This document shows, in pieces, positions 21,638-31,897 of a DNA stretch of 64,000 nucleotides. Source of the DNA: Chrysoperla carnea. Lineage: Eukaryota; Arthropoda; Insecta; Neuroptera; Chrysopidae. Both the position numbers and the translations under genes were made by a program. The notes below the pieces were generated by a model. The model saw only the letters and a program-made list of their open reading frames with translations. It did no database searches and was not told where the DNA came from. Position 1 is the first letter of the stretch; each line of letters opens with the position of its first letter. Location: NCBI RefSeq assembly GCF_905475395.1, contig NC_058342.1:3841001-3905000 (forward strand), written 5' to 3'.

Positions 21638-21735
21638 AGCTTATTATCTAGGTTGATTGCTGATGCTTGTTAGGTTATTAAGCGCTGTTTATCAACTGTA
21701 TAGGTCATTTAATTTGTGATCTTTCATGTGATAAC

Positions 21736-22710
21736 ATGCTTCAGACAACGAAACAGCTAGCTAAGTTGAGAGATATTATACAGAAAAAGTATAACGCACT
21801 CAAAGCTGATGAACAAACAGCGACCATTTCATTAGAAAAAGCATTTAAGCCCATCACTGATCCGTTGAATAAGCTAGTAGAAAAACAAGAGAACAAAAAT
21901 GATTTTACTCGAATTAATATAAAACGCAAGATGGAAGATGATACATTAGAAGACAATAAAGATGAACTATTAAATTATACGCCAATGAAGGCTCGAAAAT
22001 TATTTGAAGATACTCCAGTAGTCACAAAACAAAATCTATCAGACACCTATGAGGATGATGCATTACACACTCCTGATGTTGTATTTAGGGAGATTATAAA
22101 ATCACCAGAGAATAATCAGCATGCACTTCAGCATTTTACAAAGACTTATGGAGATATGGCCGGTAAATACATTTATTTTATATTATCGAATAAAGATGAT
22201 AAGCTTATCGATAATATTTACGGATTACGTTATGATAATGCTGCTGATAGATTATATGTAGGTAATTCAGTGGTTCACATTAAGCATAACGATATACAAG
22301 TCAACGAAAAATGGTACGACGGGACATCAGGTTTATATGAGCTTTTAGTAAAACAGATACCAAAACATTATTCAGAGCAAGACATGCGTAACTATTTAGA
22401 AATTGTAACATCAACAAACGCTTATAGACGGAATTATGACTCTCGGGGTCAAATTCAAGGAACTAGAGGTTTAAAGTATAAAAAAATCATTAAGAAACAT
22501 CTATACCCATCGGCTCCTGCTTCTGGTAGCGGTCTAACATTATCACGAGTAACTAATAATCCCATAGATTATGTGTACTGGAATACAATCGACGAACTTT
22601 GCGACAGATTACGGCTGTTATGCGCATCACGTGACGCGGGAAATTTCAGCCACCAAAATGAGATAAATAGTTTGATACAAGAGTTAAGGGAAGAAAACAT
22701 AATATACTGA
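21736..22710 (+). CDS. DUF8207-like Polinton protein
   Basis: 324 aa. Residues 1-50 are a probable coiled coil (KQLAKLRDIIQKKYNAL onward). A charged linker follows. The central domain (about 145-245) has YGLRYDNAADRLYVGNS, the DGTSGLYELLVKQIP motif and YLEIVTSTNAY. The C-terminal part has SGSGL, then DYVYWNTIDELCDRLRLL and EINSLIQELREENII. I recognise it as the arthropod Polinton-associated family that I believe is catalogued as DUF8207. The function is unknown; a virion role is plausible because it sits beside capsid genes in Polinton C. The second copy at 61596-62561 is closely similar, with short indels. Confidence 0.8.
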   Translation: MLQTTKQLAKLRDIIQKKYNALKADEQTATISLEKAFKPITDPLNKLVEKQENKNDFTRINIKRKMEDDTLEDNKDELLNYTPMKARKLFEDTPVVTKQNLSDTYEDDALHTPDVVFREIIKSPENNQHALQHFTKTYGDMAGKYIYFILSNKDDKLIDNIYGLRYDNAADRLYVGNSVVHIKHNDIQVNEKWYDGTSGLYELLVKQIPKHYSEQDMRNYLEIVTSTNAYRRNYDSRGQIQGTRGLKYKKIIKKHLYPSAPASGSGLTLSRVTNNPIDYVYWNTIDELCDRLRLLCASRDAGNFSHQNEINSLIQELREENIIY

Positions 22711-22929
22711 AAACCGGACCTGTTTCTAAACAGACCAGTATTAAACCGATCAAAACCAGTATTAAACCGGTCAAAAACAGTATTAAACAGACCTGTTTAG
22801 ATACAGACCTGTTTAGATGCAGATCTGTTTAGATACTGACCTGTTTAGTTACAGACCTGTTTAGATACAGACCTGTTTAGAAACAGACCTGTTAAGATAC
22901 AGACCTGTTTAGATACAGACCTGTTTAGT
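22711..22929. repeat. Polinton minisatellite (CTGTTTAGATACAGAC type)
   Basis: It starts with AAACCGGTCAAAACCAGTATT units and changes to CTGTTTAGATACAGAC units, immediately after the stop codon of the DUF8207-like gene. The same arrangement is found after the Polinton C copy. Confidence 0.85.
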
Positions 22930-23040
22930 ATTATCGGAGTAATTTGGAGTAATTTGGAGTAATATCGGAGTAATTTGGAGTAATATCGGAGTAATATCGG
23001 AGTAATTTGGAGTAATATCGGAGTAATTTGGAGTAATTTT
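22930..23040. repeat. GGAGTAATTT / GGAGTAATATC tandem repeat
   Basis: Ten or so 10-11-bp units built on GGAGTAAT. It is unrelated to the 21-bp minisatellite it adjoins. Confidence 0.9.
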
Positions 23041-23128
23041 TCCCAACCCCAGGTATTAGTGTAGAAGATGTTTGTGAATCAATATGAATTCTGATTCAAA
23101 ATAATGATAATTTACCTTAAATGATGAT

Positions 23129-23209
23129 GGATCCAAAGTTAAAGTCCGGTGGTTAGGGTTCGACTCTTTACATGATTCATATATTGATAAAAAAAGTCTT
23201 ATTTCATAG
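23129..23209 (+). pseudogene. Integrase chromodomain-like scrap (Polinton B)
   Basis: The frame of 26 codons GSKVKVRWLGFDSLHDSYID plus KKSLIS and a stop matches the C-terminal chromodomain pattern of Polinton retrovirus-like integrases (VKWxGxxxxxxSWI). The catalytic core is absent. Similar scraps lie at 31686-31889 and 33937-34139. Confidence 0.65.
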
Positions 23210-23386
23210 TGGACCGCTTTTGTGAACATATTTGTGTTTTATAAAAAATAAAAAATAAAAAATATCACATTGTAAAAATATTTTTTTTATTGTAAAATTT
23301 TATCTATAACATATAAAAACAGAGTTGTATTATAATAATATTTAAAAAATATATATTTATAAATTATCGAAAATACATTATAATTA
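23210..23386. other. AT-rich intergenic 3' region
   Basis: AATAAAAAATAAAAAATAT stretch that serves as the 3' flank of convergent genes. The same sequence recurs at 31388-31640 and 34140-34300. Confidence 0.5.
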
Positions 23387-23830
23387 TTATTCTGAAAAGT
23401 GTCCATTGTCATCATCATCATCATCATCATCATCATTATCTTTCTTCATAAGATAATTTTCAATTATTTCTTTCACTTGAACATAGTCGGATAACTCGTC
23501 TGATGTAAATACACTGTAGTAAGATTGTTCAAAAATGGATAGTCCTACAATTCCATCTTTTTGTCCAGAGTGGATATTTTTTAAAATCCAGTTCCAAATT
23601 TGTTTGTCTTCATCGTCTGACGATGGGGAAAATTTCACTTCTAAGTCCATTTGTTCTACCTTATCAATAAGGTAGTTTAAAGTTTCCGGTCGACCACATT
23701 TAATTGCCATATTAACTAATGTTTTAAAATACTTTGTTAACACATTGTTTATAGTACTTAAACTACAATTTTCTTTAATCATATTAACAATACAGTTGTT
23801 ATCACTAGTATGATTACCAAAGTCTTGCAT
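23387..23830 (-). CDS. Ankyrin-like acidic-tail Polinton protein (Polinton B copy)
   Basis: 147 aa, complete. Residues 34-60 (FKTLVNMAIKCGRPETLNYL) have the alternating helix signature of one ankyrin-like unit. The rest is helix-rich with FSPSSDDEDKQ in the middle. The tail is a run of nine aspartates (coded by GAT/GAC repeats) and NGHFSE. It lies downstream of polB on the same strand. The Polinton A copy (30971-31387) differs by a four-residue deletion (ELSD) and five fewer aspartates. The function is unknown. Confidence 0.7.
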   Translation of the reverse strand: MQDFGNHTSDNNCIVNMIKENCSLSTINNVLTKYFKTLVNMAIKCGRPETLNYLIDKVEQMDLEVKFSPSSDDEDKQIWNWILKNIHSGQKDGIVGLSIFEQSYYSVFTSDELSDYVQVKEIIENYLMKKDNDDDDDDDDDNGHFSE

Positions 23831-24070
23831 TTTGTATGTTTAAACTAACACTAAATTGTTTTCTACAATAATTCTACCTAACTATCAGTTTTTTGACACC
23901 CCCACCACTACTCTATCAATTGTTCATGCGCACTACTCTATCAATTGTTTGTACACCTATCACAATACCGAACCACTTTGAGGATCACAACAACAACAGC
24001 AGGATACATTTCTGAAACAACAGCAAAAATTAGCTAAATATTAAAAACATAAAATATAAAATACTTACAC

Positions 24071-27000
24071 TCAACAAATAATGCTATAGTGGCCCCATGG
24101 TTTTGTTTCACATGAATTGTGAGTAATGTATCGTTTTTGGTCAAACGGTGATAAGCCCACTTTCTGCTGTTTGATGGTATGTAAGCGGTGTCGCTTGGAT
24201 TGGATGCTTTGCTGAACACGGTAAAAGTTACGGTTCTCAAGCAAACACCGCTTATAGTCCTCAAAAGTAAGTTTTCGGATAGCTGACTTCTTGAGACCCT
24301 TGGATCGTTTAGTCTCTTTTTTATTTTGCACCCGAATAGCATACATTTTGCTACGTAATCCGACAAATTCCAGCATAACATCACCATTATTTTCATCGGA
24401 CATTAAACCCTTGACTTTCTTATTACGTAGTGGCATACCATAGATGTTGTCGGGTGCATAGTCAGCCGTATCAAAACGATTAATATCCTGTTTCATGACC
24501 TCATAGACGTCAGTATTTCTCACGCTATAAATTAGACTATCGGTGTCTGTGTATAATAACCTGACATTTGTGGGGTTGTACCGTTGGTACATGTAGTTGT
24601 AGTGGAAGTCATACACAAACGTTTTCGATATGTCTAAAATTGTGAAGCCTATGTAGATGGGTTTGTTGAAACGTATCTGTGATTTTTTCATTTCAACAAT
24701 ACTGACGTCATTGTCGAGCACCATCATACTGTGAAAATTGGGTTTGGCAATTAATTTCTTCACACCATGTTTTCCATCCCAATTTTTTCTTATGTACACA
24801 ACCCGATGTTTCCTCACATTCTCCATGGTTTTACCGAAGATGGCATTAATCATGAGTTTGAATAATGCTTTTTCAAACTCATTTGAGGCGTTCTTGCGCA
24901 TCTCGGTATTGAAATCAATATATGGTTTCAACCATGCAGATTGATCGAATTGTAACACACGGTGGTATTTTGTTACCTTAACACCGAGTTGTGTATACAG
25001 TTTTAAATTCCTGTAGTGCACGACATAGTTGGTCTTATTGTAAAGGGTTGACAGAAGATATTTTTGTTTTGATCCAGGTGGTTTCGTTGTCTCCGGACAT
25101 GGCGGTAAATCGCTAAAGTTATCATGTAGATGTTGGGGTATTTCAAGGTCTACTTCTAAAATGTACCCGACTGGTGAATCATCTGCAACATCCTCGATGT
25201 TTGGTGTGTCGACCCACTTAAAATTTCCTGTTGGTAGGTATCCACACATTGCTGCACCATATAGGTTCACCACATCGTAATACATAAGGTAGACATCTTC
25301 TTGAGTTTTATCATACCCCTCTTCCATGTACTTATTGTTTGCCTTAGCATAGCGATTAGAACATTGACTTACACCGCCTCTGATTCCTTTCTCGATAAAC
25401 AACAAGTCATCAATATCCGTGAACAATTCCAATTTGATATTGGTGTATTTCAACATGGCGCTCCACGTATAGCCAGGAAGTGTGTAATAGTGACTAGGAT
25501 CGAGACTATAGCTATGAATACAAGTGTTACGGAAATTTTCAAAAATATCCGCAAGTAGTAACACATCAGTTTTCATATACAGGTCAGAATAATCACCTAG
25601 TGTATGTAAATTGAATGTGTTCCATACCTGTATCGCATGGTTATAATCCTCATCCGTTATGTGTTCATCTGTTAACACACTGTAGAACGCCTCCTTTGGT
25701 GGTAATTTTGTCTCTTGGAGACGTGCCCAGCTACTCATGTATTCATATGGAAATACACCTTTTCTCGTTAGCAATTGAAATTGTTCATCATTACTGACCT
25801 ATAAAAAATTAAAAAACAAATTACAACCCTGTATTAAAAATTAATTATTTTTTATCATTTACCTCTTTATGTAAAATGGATTTTTTATCATTATCTAAAT
25901 ATGAGGCCAGATTTTCCAACTTGTCTGCGAGAAATCGGAAGGAATCAATGAATCTTAATTGAATGTCCGAGACGTGCTTTGTGAAACTGATGTACTTTTC
26001 TTTGTTGATGGGCAACACATCAACTTGACCGTCGATTTCCGTCAGCAGAGCTTCAATAATAAAATGCGAATCGTATCCACTTAAGTTGTGCATCACAACA
26101 GGTATCACCCTTGAATCTTGATAATGCAGATTACAAAATTGGTGTGCTGCTCCACGGTAGATACCTAAAATAGATTAATATAAAATTAGATGAAATTAAA
26201 AAATAATAAATAACCTGCATTACCTGTGCGATGTGAATGGTCGCGAACACGTATGGAATTGGATACGAAATCTTTACCACAAATGTGACACTTCTCTGCT
26301 GACATAAAATCCAGTTCTTGTTCGACGGTGAGCGGATACATTGGTTTAACGTGTTTTATTTTTTGCTCTAATGAGTACGCTACTTGTTCCAGTTCATGAA
26401 CAAACCACTTGACACAATCAGCACCACGGTATGCCTTATAAAACGATTGGTTGGGATCATGGGTACAATGAACATAGTAACCTACACTGTAGGGTACATG
26501 TTTTTGAATATTTTTTGTATAAGACCCATGATCCATTTCCATGTCTTCATGATGTTGTGGTACCAATAGTGCCTCAAAGTCAGCGTACACCATATACTCA
26601 ACACGTTCCTTGCTGTTGAAATCTTTGAACTCAACGAACCGCTCGTCATCAGTTTCAGGCATTCGTACCCGCACCGCTTCTTTTTCACCACAATTTACTG
26701 AATGCTGTTGGAGTTTGACTTCTGTAGCAAAATAGTTGAGACATCGATCACATAAATAAATTTTACCTACGTGTTTTGTTACACCCGATCGACTCAACTT
26801 TGCTAAATTTTTTATCCAGCAAAAGTGGTGACTGTTCCCATTCTCCACAGCCAATAGATGAATTTTCTTCCCCGCAGTGTTCGAACTAACGCGTACAGGG
26901 AAAATTTCCAAACCATGTATAAACGTATCTTTGTAGCCGTACACGTTAATCGATAAATGCGGGTTCATCTTTTCAAATTTATTAATTTGATCCAGAGACA

Positions 27001-27952
27001 TGGGAAACTTTAATCCATCATATTTTAAATGATATTTATAGTGCGGGTACTTATTTAAACGTTGAGGATCCTTTTCAACCGGGTAAAGTGCTGACATTAT
27101 CGACCATAAAAAGCAATGTTGGTCATCATTCCGGACATTAATCACAGCTTTTCTACATTTAATTGCAGATGGTAGTTCGCAAAATGTTCCAGCTGTGATC
27201 GGAGAGTACTTATTCATGTGGACTCGAATATTTATGATCATGTCAAGAGCCCAACCGCTATCGCGTTCCTGGAATTCTTCCAATTTTTTCAACAAATAGT
27301 TTTTGACATGATCAATGTACCACTCCTGCATGTCCGTTGTCAGATACATTTCCTTGGCCGGCGTTATAAAAGTTTTCAAATCCTCCTCTTTGGTGGTGGG
27401 CTTAATGAAATTGCCCGTGAACATAATATACACCTGAAATAAAATCTCATTAGACTATTTAAATTATAAATCTTAAATTTTACTTACCTTGAGGGGATGA
27501 TTCACTAGCTCACGCCGAACGTGTCTTCTAAACATTGGAAATGCCCGGTTGAAAAATATATTTGGATCTTTATAATCCAAATTTGTAATCATACCAGTCT
27601 TCACCCTGCCCTGGTGGTGGGTTTCAATTGTCTCCCAGATTAGATGTCGATTTTGTTTTTTGGTGACTCCACCACCTTGTTTAACTAAATCTAATCGCAG
27701 TCGGTGAAGTTGCCGCTGGTATGATTTACAAAGTCCAATATTAGCTTCAAGACGCAGAGGATTTTCTTTCTTTAACATCAACATCTTTTTGAATAAGCGG
27801 ATGTTCTGCTTATTAAGTATCATCCATCGCTCAGCTTCCTCCACCGTCTTGATGAGCCTCAACGCTCTCTCCACTTTCTTCATCATATCAGTGCTACCAC
27901 CTTGAGGTTCCGCGTTTAGCGTTTGCATAACATTTTGTTCGTAGGTGTCCAT
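24071..27952 (-). CDS. polB: Protein-primed family B DNA polymerase, complete (Polinton B)
   Basis: Exons on the minus strand are 27488-27952, 26224-27433, 25863-26164 and 24071-25798. Introns are 54-66 bp with GT...AG ends and phases 0, 1 and 0. The product is 1234 aa. Domains in order: helical N-terminus (1-155); a segment with [10 protein letters not shown] and HHFCWI resembling an OTU/papain-type cysteine protease (about 255-370); CDRC...H...C knuckle (about 383-403); ExoI YADFEALL (about 439); CHIC...DHSHRTG...[11 protein letters not shown]is-Me-like finger (537-570); ExoII NLSGYD (590); ExoIII (737-743); motif A DVVNLYG (834); motif [11 protein letters not shown] (about 972-982); motif C YTDTDSL (about 1077). 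It replicates the element by protein priming. Every catalytic motif is present and the frame is open. A GTAAGT...TTTCAG pair just after the stop may be a 3'-UTR intron. Confidence 0.95.
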
Positions 27953-28239
27953 CTTTCAAAAAAATTATATTTAAGTTTCACAATATTATTTAAAAAATTT
28001 TACACTTACCGTTATATTTTCAAATACTAAGCAAAATATACGTTACCGAACGTTCAACACTAAAGTTAACTTACAACTGAGTAATATTTGTTTTTTGTAT
28101 AAAATATATAGACTAAGTTTAGAATAATAAATATACCAAAAACAAAATAATAATGATAATAATAATAATAATAATAAGAAAAAACTAACTGAAGCAAAGG
28201 TGAATTTCAAAAGAGATACTTCAACAGCTACGTACATCA

Positions 28240-28248
28240 CTTTTTATA
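28240..28248 (-). promoter_or_regulatory. TATA box of Polinton B polB
   Basis: The complement of CTTTTTATAGC is the TATAAAAAG word at the inner edge of the right TIR, about 290 bp before the polB ATG. It matches the arrangement at 12714. Confidence 0.6.
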
Positions 28249-28249
28249 G

Positions 28250-30082
28250 CATTATCCCCACCACTAAAAAAGTTGTAATTTGATATTTTTATAATCGTAA
28301 TTCAAACTAATTATTTTTTCTTGGAATTCAGACAAGTTTAAACATGTTCAAACAAGTTTGAACATGTTCAAACAAGTTTGAACTTGTAGCAGGATGATGA
28401 TATCATATTTTTCAAGGTCAAATCTATTTCAACATATTCTTGAGAATAGCTGACACGTGTAAAATTATTTTAAGATCAAAGTCCATTCAAACAAGTTTGA
28501 ACATGTATTTTTATTATGTAAATTTCAAGTGTCATATTACATTGCTTAATCATAAAAAAATATTAACATCCGGTCACGTGTTTTGACACATGTAAAATTA
28601 TTTCAAACAAGTTTGAACTTGTTACAAGATGATGATATCATATTTTTCAAGGTCAAATTAACATATTCTTGAAAATTGCTGACACGTGTAAAATTATTTT
28701 AAGATCAAAGTCCATTCAAACAAGTTTGAACATGTATTTTTATTATGTAAATTTCAAGTGTCATATTACATTGCTTAATCATAAAAAAATATTAACATCC
28801 GGTCACGTGTTTTGACACATGTAAAATTATTTCAAACAACCCCACCACTAAAAAAGTTGTAATTTGATATTTTTATAATCGTAATTCAAACTAATTATTT
28901 TTTCTTGGAATTCAGACAAGTTTAAACAAGTTCAAACAAGTTTAAACATGTATTTTTATTATGTAAATTTCAAGTGTCATATTATATTGCTGATTCAATA
29001 AAAAAATATTAACATCCGGTCACGTATCTTGAATTTTATCATGTATACTTAAAGTGTCAAATTACAATATTTTTCAAGGTTAGATGATATCTATTTCAAC
29101 ATATTCTTGAAAATTGCTGACTCATAATATTCTTTTCTTGGAATTCAGATTTGCAAATTATTATCTAACACGTTCAAGTGTCATATTACATTGCTTAATC
29201 ATAAAAAAATATTAGCATCCGGTCACGTGTTTTGACACATGTAAAATTATTTCAAACAAGTTTGAACTTGTAACAAGATGATGATATCATATTTTTCAAG
29301 GTTAAATTAACATATTCTTGAAAATTGCTGATACGTGTGAAATTATTTTAAGATCAAAGTCCATTCAAACAAGTTTGAACATGTATTTTTATTATGTAAA
29401 TTTCAAGTGTCATATTACATTGCTTAATCATAAAAAAATATTAACATCCGGTCACGTATCTTGAATTTTATCATGTATATTTAAAGTGTCAAATTACAAT
29501 ATTTTTCAAGGTCAAATTAACATATTCTTGAAAATTGCTGACTAATGTCAACGTCCCGCCCCCCGTTCACTCTCCGTCAAGCGCCACTATTGGTCAAAGC
29601 CAATGACGTCACCTGGTAATTTCCCGTTTATGCTTAGGCAGCCATTCCTCCCCACCAATTCAACCACACCTCCCGACGCCATCTTGATTTTTACAGTGCT
29701 ACTATTGGTCAAAGCCAATGACGTCATCAATGCTTAGGCAGCCATTATTCCCCAACACCACACCTCCCGACGCCATCTTGATTTACTATTGAAAGTGGGC
29801 TCGATTATCTCATCTAACGTCCAATTCCCGCCCCCTTTAACCCCCACTTCCAAAACCACGCCCACCACTTTAAGCCCCACTTCCGCCAAGAAACACACTA
29901 ACGCTCTGTCAGCCACGCCCCACCACCCCTCCCAACGCCATCTTGATTTTTACAGCGCTACTATTGGTCAATGACGTCATCTATCCCCTCCAACTTCCGA
30001 GGTTTCCAACATTCACCTAGGTTTGCCCTTTTTTGAAAAGTGTACCATTCTTTTGCGCCAGAACATACATGACTCTTCTACT
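28250..30082. repeat. Polinton B right terminal inverted repeat
   Basis: It holds several subterminal repeat units (28320-29540), each with ATGATATCAT, TTCAAACAAGTTTGAA-type hairpins and CACGTG, then the GC-rich CRE/CCAAT block (29540-30000) and the terminus CATGACTCTTCTACT. It is longer than the left arm by extra units. Confidence 0.85.
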
Positions 30083-30727
30083 GATAATGACGTCAGTATT
30101 GTAGAGCTGAAAAAGACTGAAATATTTTTAAACAAACCAATCTATGTAGGCTTCAGTATTTTGGATGTATCGAAGACGTATGTGTATGATTTTCATTATA
30201 ATTACATGTACCCTCGATACGGTCGTGAAAATGTTAAGCTTTTATACACAGATACCGACAGTTTAGTTTATGACATATCAAATATTTCGGTCTATGACGT
30301 CATGAGGCAGGATATTGATCGCTTTGATACTGCTGACTTCGCACCTGATAACATCTATAAAATACCGCTTCGTAATAAGAAAGTAAAAGGTTTAATGTCT
30401 GATGAAAACAACGGTGAAGTAATGTTGGAATTTGTTGGATTGCGAAGTAAGATGTATACAGTTCGGGTGCAAAACAAGGCAGAGACGAAAAAATCAAAAG
30501 GTCTCAAGAAATCAGCAATTCAAAAGCTTACTTTTGATGATTATAAAAAATGTTTGATAGAGAATCGGAAATCATATAATCATCAACAAAGCATTCGATC
30601 GAAGCGCCACAAAATTCATACCATCAAACAGCAGAAAGTGGGCTTATCACCATTTGACCAAAAACGATACATTACTCACAATTCATGTGAAACAAAACCA
30701 TGGGGCCACTATAGCATTATTTGTTGA
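30083..30727 (+). pseudogene. polB: Protein-primed family B DNA polymerase, 3' part (Polinton A)
   Basis: Continuation of the gene starting at 13061. The first six bases are the duplicated target GATAAT; unique sequence resumes at 30089. It carries motif C (YTDTDSL) and the C-terminal region, ending GHYSIIC and TGA. Without the insert the last exon would be 1728 nt, the same as in Polinton B. An open frame entering from the TIR (from 30023) is accidental. It has no promoter of its own in view. Confidence 0.92.
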
Positions 30728-30970
30728 GTGTAAGTATTTTATATTTTATGTTTTTAATATTTAGCTAATTTTTGCTGTTGTTTCAGAAATGTGTCCTGCT
30801 GTTGTTGTTGTGATGATCCTCAAAGTGGTTCGGTATTGTGATAGGTGTACAAACAATTGATATAGTAGTGCGCATGAACAATTGATAGAGTAGTGGTGGG
30901 GGTGTCAAAAAATTTATAGTTAGGTTGAATTATTATAGAAAACAATTTAGTGTTAGTTTAAACATACAAA

Positions 30971-31387
30971 ATGCAAGACTTTGGTAATCATAATAGTGAT
31001 AACAACTGCATTGTTAATATGATTAAAGATAATTGTAGTTTAAGTACTATAAACAATGTGTTAACAAAGTATTTTAAAACATTGGTTAATATGGCAATTA
31101 AATGTGGTCGACCGGAAACTTTAAACTACCTTATTGATAAGGTAGAACAAATGGGCTTAGAAGTGAAATTTTCCCCATCGTCAGATGATGAAGACAAACA
31201 AAATTGGAACTGGATTTTAAAAAATATCCGCTCTGGACAAAATGATGGAATTGTAGGACTATCCATTTTTGAACAATCTTACTACAGTGTATTTACATCA
31301 GACTATGTTCAAGTGAAAGAAATAATTGAAAATTATCTTATGAAGAAAGATAATGATGATGATGACAATGGACACTTTTCAGAATAA
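30971..31387 (+). CDS. Ankyrin-like acidic-tail Polinton protein (Polinton A copy)
   Basis: 138 aa, complete, starting MQDFGNHNSDNN. It is nearly identical to the minus-strand copy at 23387-23830 apart from a shorter aspartate run and a missing ELSD. It lies 243 bp after the polB stop on the same strand, the same order as in Polinton B, so the gene pair polB-ankyrin is conserved. The region between holds a GTAAGT...TTTCAG pair that might be an intron of a read-through transcript. The function is unknown. Confidence 0.7.
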   Translation: MQDFGNHNSDNNCIVNMIKDNCSLSTINNVLTKYFKTLVNMAIKCGRPETLNYLIDKVEQMGLEVKFSPSSDDEDKQNWNWILKNIRSGQNDGIVGLSIFEQSYYSVFTSDYVQVKEIIENYLMKKDNDDDDNGHFSE

Positions 31388-31685
31388 TAATTATAATGTA
31401 TTTTCGATAATTTATAAATATATATTTTTTAAATATTATTATAATACAACTCTGTTTTTATATGTTTCAGAATAATAATTATAATGTATTTTCGATAATT
31501 TATAAATATATATATTTTTTTTTTTTTTTTAATATTATTATAATACAACACTGTCTTTTAAAATAAGAAACTTACAATAAAAATAATATTTTTACAATGT
31601 GATATTTTTTATTTTTTTTTTATAAAACACAAATATGTTCACAAAAGCGGTCCACTATGACAAAAATTTTTTGTTACAAGTATGT
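31388..31685. repeat. AT-rich 3' flank with an approximately 88-bp tandem duplication
   Basis: TTTCAGAATAATAATTATAATG...ATACAACTCTGT at 31376-31466 is repeated at 31467-31556. No gene is seen. Confidence 0.6.
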
Positions 31686-31889
31686 TCATAAAAACGGTCC
31701 ACTATAAAATAAGACTTTTTTGTCAATATATGAATCGTGTAAAGTGTCGAACACTAACCACCTGGCTTTAACGTTGGATCCACGTTTAGCTAAGACCTTT
31801 TCCATTAAATAAATGTTTGGATCGTGAACTTTTTGTAATTCTTCGGCATAGAAACCACCCTTTATATCTTCGTTGCTGTTATCCTTCAA
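31686..31889 (-). pseudogene. Integrase C-terminal (chromodomain-like) remnant (Polinton A)
   Basis: 67 codons reading GGFYAEELQKV, NIYLMEKVLAKRG and VKARWLVFDTLHDSYIDKK. The pattern (basic strand, VxWxxF, ...SYI) resembles the chromodomain at the end of Polinton integrases. The HHCC and DDE parts are missing, replaced on the upstream side by minisatellite. It is on the opposite strand to the related scrap at 33937-34139. Confidence 0.65.
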
Positions 31890-31897
31890 TAAATATA

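Larger units (their letters stand above)
16309..30082 (-). mobile_element. Polinton/Maverick B (inner element, nested in polB of Polinton A)
   Basis: 13,774 bp, beginning AGTAGAAGAGTCATG and ending CATGACTCTTCTACT, with 6-bp duplications GATAAT. Its polB is on the minus strand near the right end, so it is inverted relative to Polinton A. Its contents from left are: TIR, acidic-tail gene, spliced Cys-tail gene, ATPase fragment, core-protein scrap, zinc-finger gene, DUF8207-like gene, minisatellites, integrase scrap, ankyrin-like gene, complete polB, TIR. Capsid and protease genes are absent. The two polB copies are nearly identical, so A and B belong to one family active recently. Confidence 0.95.

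Noticed and set aside
30023..30082. Start codon for the downstream polB part inside the TIR
   Set aside because: The frame enters from the TIR by accident; no promoter or family N-terminus is there.
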